Assembly: GCA_026261815.1 (NCBI GenBank) | Contig: JAMPIT010000230.1 | Location: forward strand, 41,934,501 to 41,998,500 | Length of the DNA stretch: 64,000 nt | From: Monarcha castaneiventris obscurior | Taxonomy: Eukaryota; Chordata; Aves; Passeriformes; Monarchidae | Reading direction: 5' to 3' | Shown here: positions 49,719-62,500 of the stretch, piece after piece | Position numbering within the stretch: position 1 is the stretch's first letter | Layout of the letters: the number at the start of each line of letters is the position of its first letter | Notes under the pieces: model-generated | Told to the model about the DNA's origin: nothing | Databases searched by the model: none | Seen by the model: only the letters and a program-made list of their open reading frames with translations | Translations under genes and position numbers: made by a program

Positions 49719-52700
49719 GCAGCACAGATAACAAAAGAACAGCCCCACTACTGGGTGAAGCTTTCATATTTTTTTGTTGCTGCACGTACAGGTTCTCTTC
49801 TGTACACAACCCCAGGTCTCCACAGAGAGTACACGAGGTTCATTGCATTTAATTTCTTATTCAGCATTGATATAATTTGTCTCCACTCGTGGTGCATTAC
49901 ATATATTGCATTTATTGTTTCTTGACCCCTTATGAAGAGTAGTTAAGGTTTTTAATCAAGTACACCAGTTGTTTTCCTTTTCTTCTTCTAAAGATTGTGA
50001 AAAGTGTTTTTCTTCTCATGGGAGGGGCATTCCTTGAAAATCTCTTGAAACTGTACATGAAGGTCAACAGAAGGAACTGACCCCATTTTGGAAAGGAGCC
50101 CCTCTTCCTTCACTGACTGTGACAGAGGGAGATCTTTCCTCTACCCTCATGGTCCTCACGTCTGCCAGTACTGTCCCAAGCCAAGGTGCGGCTCAGAGGA
50201 GAGATTTTTTTAAAATTTATGATATTATTTAAATACCAGACTAAGATTTATTTAGTGTGGCATTTTAAGACCATTTAAACACCGCACTGTCTTGATCTAG
50301 TCAGTATTAATGACTAGAATTTATTAATGATTTCACAACACGTGGTAAGAAAACATGCTTCAGTGGTGTATTTTCTTTTCCACATGACAGAATAACAAGT
50401 CCCTTCAGGACCATATCAATGGCTTTGTCTTGGCTAATCAGTGCAAGTCTTCCATCTGTCCTGTTACAACTGCATAAAGGAAACAAGCAAATGAAAATAG
50501 TTTATATACACTGATTATTCTTTCATGCCTCAGGCCTGAAAAGACTACATATCATTTCACTAAAATAAAGGTTTTGGCAATATCCAGAATTGAAGTTCTC
50601 TCTGATTTCATTGCTCTCTTGAAAGTGCACTCAACAAACTCCAAGTTCTTCACCACTTAGTCCCATAGATGTGACACATATGCGCCAGACCTTCAGTAAC
50701 AATCACGTTTATTGCAAAGAAGTCAAACGTTCACCAAAAACACGTAAATGGGAGCAGATGTCCAAACAAAACCAGTACTGTGCTAGCCAAGTTTCAGCTT
50801 GGCGCCCATCTTAGACAAGCTCTTCACAGGGAAAGGTTATTCTATCTACAAAAATTATGTTAAAACAGTGAAATAAATCTGTCCAGCTGAGCTTTTGCCG
50901 TCTTGGAAGACACTGCTCTAACTTTATACTAGTTCTTCTAAAATTTGTCATCCTTAAATGTAGGTTTGAGTACGTTAGCTCATCTTGCAGAGTTTTTTAC
51001 ATGATATTCCTCATATTCTAATTCATTTTGTTCCTCAGGTGTTTCCACGTGATCTTATCAGTTACAGAGCCCCATAGCACGTGCTACTGAAGTTGCCTCC
51101 AGCTGGAGCCTTCCCCTTCAGGTTTCCAAAGAACAGTGAACAAAGAGAATTTAGGAAAAGCTTCAAGATAAGAGGCATAGTGAAAAAAAATACAACCTCC
51201 TTGGAGAAAGTCTTTAGCATGCAAGTAAAATATATGTCTGGACTGTCCTGTCAGAATCAGATTTGGGCACCCGTGTTTGCACTAGATATGTTTTAGTGAC
51301 AGCAGAGGGCAAGTATTTATTCAGCTCTTCTGGTCTTCAGATTTCCGTGCAATGTAGTCATAGGATATGATTTATGATCATCTCTTCTAGGCAACTGGGG
51401 TGACCCAAAACACTCTTCACTAAACAGGTTTCAAGCAAGGAGTCAGGGAGGATTGCTAGGAGAAAGTACAGAGAGATTTAAGAAAGAGAAAATCCTTGAG
51501 GCAAGTGTTTGACAGCCAAGTTGAGAGAATCTTCAACTGAAATTTCACTAGTATTTTAGATTGAGTTGTTAATAAAATCAAGGTTGACACTCAGCTGTTC
51601 TTAAAGTAGCACAAACAGGCTTGGCTGCAGGGCTTTTTGTATTGTTAGACTGATTTAACTCGAGAATAAGAATTTATTTCAATGTCTCTGTGCTGTATTG
51701 AGGGCTGTATAGTAATTATTTATTTGCAGTGTATTTCTTGGTGTAGTGCATAAAAGGGGCAGTGGTTCAGATGGCTTATTGATTTTCTTTCCCAGGTATT
51801 TCACCAAATGTTGTTCACAACTCCTCTTAAAGACACAAGCCAGTCTTGATATCCCCTTGCCAGTGTTAGTCCCATGGTATTCCTCTGAAACCCTTGGCAA
51901 AGCTTTCCATTCACAGTAGGATTTTTATGTTTGTTTTTAAATAGGAGTGTACTGAATGTGCGAGACAACAAGACACTGAGCCTGATTCCAGCTGTATTTT
52001 TATACCATGGGTTTAACTCTCCTGACAGTAGCTATGTTCTTGATTTTGACATGTCACTGGAGCAAAGTAAAAAGATGACATAAGCTTAAAATCAGATCCA
52101 AAATCTGTTCTCCTGCTGTATATTCTTACAGACTTTTCCGGAATCACATTCTTATACACACTCATGAAGACTGATCATCTATTTGGTTGATTTTAATTCA
52201 GCTTTAAAATTTTCCTTAGAAAAAATAGAGTGAAATGTAATTTTACTTTTTCAAACACCACTAAATGTCTACTCCAGGCAAGAACTATTTGACAAGAGAC
52301 ACTCTGGGTAAGGGCTGGTGAAAACAGTCAAATTGTTGCTTTAGCTCACTGGCAGAGACGGTGTCTAGAAAAGGGTGCAGAGAAAGAACATAATCTGTAT
52401 GACTTTAGTACAACTATAATTCGCACCAGTTTGATGCATTATTCTTGGTTCCAGAAACATCACTGCGTCTCGGTGCTGCATTGCTGGCAAAGGCATGCCT
52501 TGTGGTAAATGCAGACCCTGAATTCAGCAGGAAATAAACCCTAGGTCCAACTCGGAGCTGTCTGCAGCCCAGGGGGAAAAGTGTTGTCTTCCCCACTGCA
52601 TTTAACCTAATTATCTCTCCAGCATCAGAAAAAGGCCTGTCTGTAAATCCCTGTTTGCTGTGAGGAAATCGGCACTAGTGGGGATTCACTGTTTCAGGGT

Positions 52701-55700
52701 AGAGTTCTATTTCCTTCTCTCCCCCACTGTTTTTCTTCTAAAACATAAGAACAAATATGATAGATACATGCTGTGCAGAATACAGAAGGTAGCAGTAAGC
52801 TCTCTCTTGCAGAGTACGTTGAGAAAGTTTCCCCTGCAATCATTTTCTACGCATGTACCTCATGTATTCACTCACCTCCTTCCTCTGCCTCCGGCTGTTT
52901 TTTTTTTTTAATGATTGCAGCTTCTGGTTCCGTTGTCTCAGATTTTATTGTTTAAAGCTAGAACAGATGGTGTTATGTCTATTAAATACTAAACTGTGTC
53001 ATGCAGGAGTCATTATCTCAGCTGAATTGGCTCCTTGTAAGAGTGGTTTTATCCTTTAGAATAGATTAAAGGACTCAGAAGAAATTCACTGCACTGCTGG
53101 ATGCCAGTGATGGGCTGAATGGATGACACTCCACTCTTGGCCAAAAATACAGTGTGGGTGGACAATCAGTATTCGTTGCTACAGGATCAGATTTACCACA
53201 GGTTTCTGCATTCTTGGGTGCAATGCAGAGTTGTAGCACTGAGAGGGAAGTTGAGCTGGGTAACTTCCCCTGGGGCATGGGGTAAAAGCCCTGCTGGATA
53301 CTGAGCTGCTTCCTTGCTTGTTTTACATGGACCAATTGATCTGGGTCGCATGATAATTCTGCTGCAGGAACCATATCTTCTTCTGTTTAATACAATTTCC
53401 CAGGAGTCCTTCTGCATAGGTTTGCAGAGCTTTGAGGTATTTGGGACAAGAATTATTTCCTCTTTTAAATTTGAAATACACAGTGGCTGGGTCAGTGTGC
53501 CCCAGTTTATTCTCTCTTGATCTCTCATTGCTGCAATGCAAATAATTAATAAAAGGACTGGTTGTAAAAAGCCACAGGAACTGCAGTCCTCTGAGTGATA
53601 TATTACAAAACAGGATTCATTGAGTCTGGGTTTGACTCCCTGAAGTATAATAGTCTTGCAATTCACCATCTCTGATGCAGTGGATCAAAATATTCCTTAC
53701 AATAAAATGAAGACATTTCCAAAGTACAGGACTGTACTTTAATAAATGTTGCCAGAAGGAATTTCATTTAAACAGCAAGATTCTACATCCTCTATTTCTT
53801 TCCTTTCCTCAATAAAATCCAGTTTGCTCTTGAGATATTTAAAATGTCCTTTCTGTGCTTATAAAGTGACACCATACAGTGCAGTGAATACAGCTGGAGA
53901 GCTTCACATCAATGACATGCTGTGTGGAAGGGTGTTTTTCTGGAGTTCCTGTCTCTGAAGGGGTCAAGATGATATGTCAGACAAGGGCTCTTCTTGCATC
54001 ACGATCCAGTACCTCCTAATTCAAATAGCTCCAAAATACTTTTTCAAACATGGACTGCACTGATGCCTCATTTCAATTCTCTTATTCTTGTGATCATCTG
54101 TGCTGAAGCACCAGCCAAGTTCTGCTACATGCCTTGTGTATACTTGGAAGCATTTCTATTTGTCCTGAAGCAGAATTATTTTGCTGCATGGCTGTTTCAG
54201 GAGCTCTCCATCACAATGGGGCAGTGGTTGCTCCATCTTCTTTCCCTTCACTGCTGACCAGTTTTCAAAAATGCTTTTTGAAAGCTCTGTTGAATTTTTC
54301 TGTGTTTGAAAATCCTTATACTGGGCCAAGACTGCATGTTTAGTAGCCACCACAAATGAAATTGCATTTCATTAGATCACTGACTTGGCTGTCTCCCAAA
54401 ACAATCCTGCATTCTATCAAACTCTTCTGCTAGCCATGTTCTTGTAGAACGATGGAAAGGGAATGAAAAGGCTCTTAAGGCCCAAACTTACAAATCACGT
54501 GTGTGTGTATTTATATTTCACAGAAATGAAAGTGGCACTAGTTAGCCTACAAAGCTATCATAGCAATATGAGTTTTTCCTCTGCTCATTATTTTAATGTC
54601 CCTAGTACTTTGCACATTAAAGATCAACTTCCAGTTGTGAACTTGAGTAACAGAGTAGACCTCAGCATGGCATGCCAGATACAAGTATTTGGAAATCTAA
54701 GTACACCAAGGGGGATGTAGCTCTGGCAAGCACTTTGGGATTTTTATTTCTCAACTTCTTGCGTGGCTTCACCAGCTCAGCATCCCTATCCTAATTTCTG
54801 TCTGAGTCAAAAAAATGCTGTTCTTGGTCTGAAAAATCTGCGATTTGAGGTGCTTTGGATTGACTCTTTGTAAAATTCATTCGTGCTGTTTCAATCTTAG
54901 ATTTTGATGCTGAGATGTAAATGTGGAGTTCTTGACTGTTGGCTTGACTTTCTTGTGGATTTGACGAAATCTAGCAAGCAATATCAAACCCTTGTCTTTC
55001 TCATTCCTTTATTGCACAGTAAATTATATTTCCCTCCAAAATGAAAGCTCTCATTTTATTTTCTCCTTTGTATTTCTCTTTGCTGTCCCTCATATGGATG
55101 GGCAGACTGGCTCCCACATGGTCACTTCTGTTGGTTGCTCTAGAGAATACAAGCAAAAAGCCAGAAAGTTTTTTTCCAGGGTGCATACAGAAGATAAAAT
55201 CCTCATAGATATTTATTGATGCAACTCTTTGGGGATAGAAAAATGTGAGAAATGAGAAACAAATTCTCTTTGTGACAATTCTACCCTTGTAGGTCTATCG
55301 TCACCAATTTCACTCTTCTATTGGTAGTGTTTAACAGAGGTTTCTCAAATCAGAAGTAGGAGCCAAACTCTTCTTGTTCTAAAGATTTCTACGAAGCAGG
55401 CAAACTTTAAGCTCAATTAGATCCTGGCAGTACAGATGGTTATCAATGCTTTTGAAACACTGGCAAATGTCTGAGAAATAAATTGCATTATCTATTGATG
55501 AATGACATCTCTACAGATAGTTCAAACTACACAGACCATTACATTCATTTTCTTTGCAACCAGAAGTCCTTCTCTGCAGTGAAATGAACTTTTTTCCCAC
55601 TCTGAGCTTTTCTTATTAGATTCTAGTTCATTACTGAGGGCTAAAAACTCAGTGAGTCATCTGCTCAGCAGAGAAATTCCTGAGATAATCACCATTCTTT

Positions 55701-56233
55701 GAGGTATATCTGTGCTCCTTGCCTTGCTGAAGAAATGAGATGATACTGAAGGCTTCCAAAAATAAGTACCTGCAGCTGCAGCAGGAACAGTGGCTGTGAA
55801 CAAGCTAGAGGCTCACAGAGGACCAGTACTGGCGTGTCTGGAGGCTGCCCCCCCAGTTTGTAAGCTGACAATCACTCTTTATCCCTTTTGTTCCCTCTGG
55901 TAATGGGCAGGCTGCCTGGACCCCTGCTCAAATGCAAGTGTTTAAATTGGCTGTGTTTTGGTCATCCTTAAACTCCCTCCGTAAGGGACAAGGGGATTGG
56001 CCCTCTCAGTGCATACAATCATATCTCTCTCCACATTTTGACAGTACCCCCTCACCGTGCAGTCTCCTCACTTGCTGCTTAAAATGGAAGAATGATTAGC
56101 TGAGGGCACTGGTTCTCAAAGTCGTGTTTAAAGTGTCTCATTGGAATAAGATGCTGTAAAACATACCCTGAGTATAAAAGTGACAGAATCCCAGATCATC
56201 AGAGGGAGACAGAACACAACAAAATCCTGTGTT
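49719..56233. other. Intergenic, no gene recognised
   Basis: About 6.5 kb. Short open frames on both strands (for example 53193-53669 minus, 158 codons) show no recognised domain or splice framework. The poly(T) run near 52900-52910 is simple sequence. No transposon or RNA gene identified. Confidence 0.6.
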
Positions 56234-56262
56234 TTACCTACATCCTGACAGGATGTAGGTAA
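56234..56262. repeat. Perfect 14-bp-arm quasipalindrome, 1-nt centre
   Basis: TTACCTACATCCTG (56234-56247), a single A (56248), then CAGGATGTAGGTAA (56249-56262), the exact reverse complement. The match stops at both outer edges. A partial second copy, ATCCTGACAG, follows at 56269-56278. Confidence 0.97.
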
Positions 56263-58884
56263 GATGCAATCCTGACAGACTTCTTTGCTCCCAGCGTGGT
56301 CTGTAGCTTCCAAAGATGCTTTTGTTGTTTACATTTAAGGAGTTTAAATAGAGCATTAATCTAAAGGCTTTCCTTTGGTCTGCAGCAAGCACCTTTTCCC
56401 CAAATCTCTTGGCCCAAATAACCAATTTACTTGCTCATGTTTGTATGAGAGAGAGGCCACAAGATTGAAGGAATATGGATTTGGTTTGGTTTATTTTAGT
56501 TTTTCTTACATAATGAAGCATGTAGCAGATCATGGATATCTAGGTTTTTTTCCTAAACACAGGAGAGAGTGCAACTATTCATATTTCTGAATGATTTTGT
56601 CACCAGGAGCTGTGTGTCCTTCCTGGCAGAGAGCACACACCTTGGTCAGTAAGTGCCATTTCTGCAGAGTTAACTCAGATGGGAGTAGTTGTTCAGCTTT
56701 CTGTGCTTGGCAATTAAGTAAGTACCACTTCGTTATCTCCCTCAGCATTTGGGAGTTGAATTTTTTAATGGAAAATCTAGGGATTTGAAAAGCCTAAACA
56801 GATCAACAATCTTGTAAATGGGACCCAGGAAACATTAATTAAAACACATTGGTTCCCACATCCTTATCTGTCCTCTGACAAGTAAAGATAGGAAATGCCT
56901 CCAGAAATGATACTCTAGTTAATTTATCTATTTGCAAAGGTCTTTAAAATCTTTTTTCTTTTCTGTTACAGCAAAGTACACTCTAGAAAAATTTTATTTC
57001 CTGGTGAAGTTTTGCAAGAGAAATTTGTAAGGTAGCAGCTGCTATTTTTGAGCACTTCAGTGTCTGTGTTTCTGAGTGAAAATGGGTTCACAAACATGGT
57101 GGTTTAACCTACATCAATATAGATAATTGTATGCATGGACCACACATGAAAACTTGCTTGTATCATCATCCATGAGGACTCAGTCAAAAAATTTATAAAG
57201 CCAGGACTTGAGCCTGGGGTTTATGGGTTTTTACTTTTTAAGAGTCTTGAATCTGGAAATCTCTTTCACTGCATGCAGCTGGTGAAAATATATGGGAAAC
57301 TCCCAAACTGATAAGAAAGTTTCTGTGGAGGTTCCTGGTTGATAAAATGAGTCAATTACCTGTTGTAATAATGCCTATTGCACAGGCTGGTTTGACACAA
57401 GAGAGACTTTAAAAGTCAGCTGATGGTGCTTGATCTCAAGGGCCTGAATTCAGCCATTAAAGTCTGGTCAACACAGTCATTAACCTCTGGAAAGACACAG
57501 CAAATTATGAGAGATTTCAGGTTGTGTCTTTGACAAACATTGTTGTGGCTAGGAGTGTCTGAGGAAACCTTGTGGAGCTGTAGGCTTCATGGGGGACACA
57601 CCCTCATTTCCAGACAGAAGTGATCAACCTCTGCATGGATGGGCACCAACAGCTCCTCTGGAAAGGAGGTGGCTTCCACAGGAAAAGCCACTTAAGATGC
57701 CTAAAAATGTTTGTACCTTCATCTCCCTGAAATAAGGAGGAAAGGCCTGTCCTGCTCTAGTTACACAAATTCCATCCTCTAAGTTTAAAACAGTCCTTTA
57801 TGCTAGCATCAATATTGATTCTTTTCAGGATGGCACTGAGGTCTCCATGTGGAAGGGAAACTGCTGACTCTTAAGAAAAAAAAAAAAAGAAAGAAAGAAA
57901 TGGCTGAAGTTTAATAGATACTAACAAATAGATACTGGATACTGGATAAAAATAAGGTATTCTCTTAGTGAGCCAGGTTTCATACTCATGGCTTCTGCTG
58001 ATTCCCTGATTACTCAAGGTCTCCAGGGAAAGCTGAACAATTTGCCTTCAGTTTCTCAGGCAAAGGCCCCTCTGTCCTCCCACAGCCTCCTCTTTGCCCT
58101 CCTTCCCAAAAAGCAAATGTAAAATATCTCACATTCACAGGCCAACATAAAGCATAAGGAACCGAACCACTCACAAATACACATTTTCCCTTTTCAGTGA
58201 CCTTTAATCTGTTGGCTTGTGTTGTGGGAAGCAATTCATAAAAATATGGAAAGACTGTCAGATTTGTCACAATATTTTTTCAATGCCAGATGGCTTGCTC
58301 TTTAGGCCTATTTATCAAATACATGGCATTTTAATGCATAAATTCACACATCTTCATGCAAAGGGAAGAGATGGTTATTTTAACAATTAAAATCACAGAT
58401 GAGGTGTTTACTTTCACTTCGCACACATCTTGCATTGCATCGCTGGTATTTAAGACTTGAAGGGAGGAAGAGAGGCATCTCCTGGGCAGCTGAGCATTTC
58501 TCTTATTTCTTATCTGAAAATGGCAAACCCTGGCCAGGTCAAAGATCACTTGAATTGGTATTTTAAGTCAAACATCTTTGCACACACACTCCGGGTCCTG
58601 TTCCCAGTTATATGAGTGAGATGGGAAAGATTCACAACCTTCTGGCAGTATCAAAGCAGAGAAGGGGAGCAGCAAATAGGGCAGTCATGGTATCTGGCTG
58701 CAGAATAGCCCCTGCAATCCAAATTCAGAGAGGTTTTACTTTTGATCTCTGATTTTTTTTCATATGGAAAAAGAAGCTTTATAAACCTGATCAAAAGTTT
58801 GCTGATACCAGCAGAAGTCTGCAAAATACTGATAACTATATAGTGACATGCAGTTGTGACATCAATTTTTTCTCATTAGCATAC
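56263..58884. other. Intergenic, no gene recognised
   Basis: Contains an A-rich run with GAAA units at about 57874-57899 and a short tandem GATACTG at 57929-57948. No exon, transposon or RNA gene recognised. Confidence 0.6.
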
Positions 58885-59514
58885 TCAATCCCATTCCTCT
58901 GATCTCTGGGGACAGAGCTTTCCTTCCCCTAACCCTCCACGGCCCCGTTTGGCTTGACAGCTTCCACAGCAACCCTGCTGAGACTGACAGGGCACAGGAT
59001 TATTATTTTCCAAGCTTTGCCTCTGAAAAATGCCACACAAGCACCAAATATCGCTGATGAGGATTCCCAAAAGCACAAACAGCCCAGCAAGGAGAGCAGG
59101 GAAGTGGTTTGTAAGAAGAGGAATGCAGAGGTGGCAGAAACCCAGGGAGCCCGAAGTGCAAGGGAGACTGAGCTGAATGTAACCCCAAGGCTGTGTGCAG
59201 GAAATTGTCCCCACCACAACTGGTTTCTTCTGCCTCTCTCCCTCTCCCACTGGGGGAGATTCTGGGCATTCCACAGTAACATCTCTGAACACATACCTAT
59301 GCTGGAGTTACATACTTGCCCTCAGTGGTGTTTGGGAGAAGCCAGTCTGAGTTACTTGATTTCTGGATTAGGGATCTTTGTCCTCCTGCACCTTACATGC
59401 TTTTCCTTCAGGTTCTTCTCTTTCCCAGGCACTGTGATTGCCCCCATTTGCTTTAGCTGCTTTCTCTACTTGTCTTTTTCACTTTCCTTCACAATGCTGT
59501 CAGATGAAAAATAA
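58885..59514. other. Stretch with several long overlapping open frames, identity unknown
   Basis: A plus-strand frame of 186 codons (58954-59514) overlaps minus-strand frames of 135, 121 and 88 codons. The 135-codon minus frame has a hydrophobic run, FPALLAGLFVLLGILISDIW, long enough for a membrane helix. The 186-codon plus frame ends in Phe/Leu-rich sequence. Being open in four frames at once suggests locally stop-poor composition rather than a gene, and none of the translations is recognised. Confidence 0.2.
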
Positions 59515-62500
59515 TTCTGGGCAAGAAGTACACCTGTCTGATATGTTGGAGGTGCAGTCCTAATTGCATGTGGCATTCCAGCACAGTGTAAGATAATTGC
59601 TAGAGGCAGATCTTCTGTATTGTAGATACATTCATGATCCCAAATCTGCAAGTGTCTGTAATGATAAAGGAAGCAAACTTCAATGAGAACTGATATTTTT
59701 CCTCTTTTGGTCAGGAAGGAGATTGACTGGCATGTCAATCATGTCTGAAACCTCTATTTCTTAGGAATCTGTCCTTATATCTCATAGAGATTTGGGATCT
59801 CTGTGACTGCTATCTGTGCAGCTAGTTTAAAATATGCAATTACTTCCACAGCTCCTCAAGACAGACCACGCTCACCTGCCAGTCAAAATCACACTCTAGA
59901 TTCAAATAGTTTTACAAAGGTGTGTGTGCATATAGGGTCAGATCATCAATTTAAAGTCATATCAATTTCCACTTGCTTTAAATGAATCGTGTTTCACATA
60001 AACCAAGTCTCAGACACCAGACCTGCTGCATGCACCATGTTGTTGGCTGAACTAAACCAGTGAGATTTTTGATTCAGCTGGGCTCTGTCCACACCCAGCT
60101 CACAGACATGTCCCTCAGGTCCCAAGTGGCCACACAGCCTTACATGAGGAGTTAGAGCTGTGCTGCAGGCACCAGCCTCAGGGGCCTATCTTACCCTCAT
60201 GGAAAAGTGAAAGCCCATGTATTATCATGTCTTACAATCCTGAGAAAGGCTGGAAGCATTCATAGGTGCATCACAGCAGCTTGGCTGGCAGGCAGTGACT
60301 TTATAGTGTGGGCCAATGTGTATGAGCTTGGCAGAAGAATCAAGGGTAATTGTTATGCTAGCACTTATGCCAGTGAAGGAGAAGGGAAGACTGAAGAAAC
60401 TGGGATGTAGGCAGTATCCTCTCAGGCCAGTGTAAACTGGTGCAGAATTCATGACCACTGCCTATCAGATTGCCCGTGGTCATGCTGTCATTTACCATTT
60501 CTTAACTCAAACTGGGTGCAGGAACCTGTGTCAGATTAGACCCAAGAGACATCCTGGGAGAAAGGAAAAATGATCTGTGCCTAAAAGCACAGTGAAAGCA
60601 GTCTGAGATTACATTTTTAGGTGTTGTCCCTCAAACATCTCTTCTTCAATTAAAAGTGGGCTGGAGTTAAGACCAGGTCTGTCTCTTGTCAGCATTGAGG
60701 TAAGAAAAGTTTCCTGTAGGCGAAACATTACAAGATTCCAGGGTGAGATTGGGACAGGTCTGCATGTGTGTTTGTTACTGAGGGCATACAGGCTGTGTAC
60801 GTTCACACAGTTTAACCTGTGCTCAAAATGCCTTAAAGTGCCTTTATGTTGCATGGAAAAACATTTCTCCAACTTGATTTGGAGAGGCTGAGGTTGAGAT
60901 TAGCCAAACCCACAGCCATTGCACTCTGTAAAATCCCATCTAGTTTGAAAAGAGCAGCTGAACTCAGCTCGCCAGGAACAGCATCTCCTAATAAAGTTTA
61001 AGCCATGTGAAAGCTGATTTAGAAGCAATTTCATGTAAATAAGTTAGAGTGGATAGAAACCAGGGCCTCTACTACTTGCTGAAGGCTCAGATTGCACTCA
61101 GCCATGTGTACATCGTTGGTGACCTCCAAGATTATGGTATAAAAAGCAGCTTCATGCAGGTAACAAGAGATCCAGAAGAAGAATGCTTTTATGTCCAGAA
61201 AATAAATTTAAAGCTGACTAGTTTTCATATTTCCCTTTTGTAGATCCTTGGTCCTACTTTTGCTAGAAAGCATGTGCTCAGCTCGTACGCCATAAGTGTA
61301 TTATGTGATAGCCTCTCAAACTCAGTTTCCAAATGTTTCCAGCTTGGAAAACATTTGTTGCCTTCCTAAGCATTTTGAGAATAAGCCTGCCCTCCTCTCA
61401 TGTCACCACACTTGGGTAGCACCCTCCATAAAGAGAATGGGAAATGCTCAGAAGTTATTAGAAACAAGCTCACCGCAGGTCCTTTAAGCATTGCAGATGC
61501 AATGTGCTACAGCTCTCAGCATGATTCTACTTGATTTTTAGAAGTTTAAATTCTCATGTTAATATTTTAATTGAGCTCTTGACCACTTTATCACTCTTTC
61601 TCTCAGTTGTTTATTCACCTTTCAAGAACAGGAGAATATAGGAAAGTTTCCTTTTGGTGACATTCTGCCTACCCAAATATTAGTAATAGGATTTAATAGC
61701 TTCTTGTCTTTAAATCTGATGCATTGTTGCAGTTAAGCTACTATCATGTTTCATACCTGAACCAGTTCCTATCAGTGATGGATGGAGCATTGCGTTTTTA
61801 TGTACTATATCTCAGCCACAGATTGTAAATTCTGTGGAATCCTTTTGGGGCAAAAAGCACTAGGTAATGATAGGTAAGGATATGAATCATTTTGTGTAAC
61901 ACCTAGCTGCAGTTATTACTGTTTTAGATATTCATCTCACATCAGTGCACAGATGTTTAGAAGACAGGCCTAAATAAAGCAAAATTAAAAAGAACTCCTC
62001 CTGTTTTAGGAGTTTGCATCACTTAATGCTTTTTTCATTAAGTTAAGTAGAGCTGGGCTTTTTTTACTTCTGTATTAAATCGTATTTCTTACCATGGCTA
62101 ATAAGTTTGGGTTTCATTCTGCTCATTGTAATTCTATTTCTAAATGAAACTGAAGAATAATTAGGGCCCTTCTCCCTCCCAATGGATTGAAAAATGTATG
62201 TAGATTCTTATCCAGAAGGTATGTGAAGAGGGGTATTTAAAAGTTACCAAAATAGGGTGTCCGAGGAGTATTGTGAAATGTGCACAGTTGATGTATTTCC
62301 TGTGTGAAGCATCAGTTCAGTGTGAGTCTTCCTTGGCAGATGAAAAGCTGTCACACCAGAAACAAATGGTCACTTCAGCTTTCCTGTTTGGAGCTGGCAG
62401 CATCCCAGCTTGTGTACGTGCACATTTTGGAGTCCAGTGCCAGCAAAGCCACATTATCTTCTAAGCATTTATGCACCTTGTTGAGCCAATATTAATTTCT

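Noticed and set aside
49482..49925. Open frames of 88 and 140 codons near 49.5-49.9 kb
   Set aside because: They fall within or across the edge of the solo LTR and do not resemble retroviral or host proteins.
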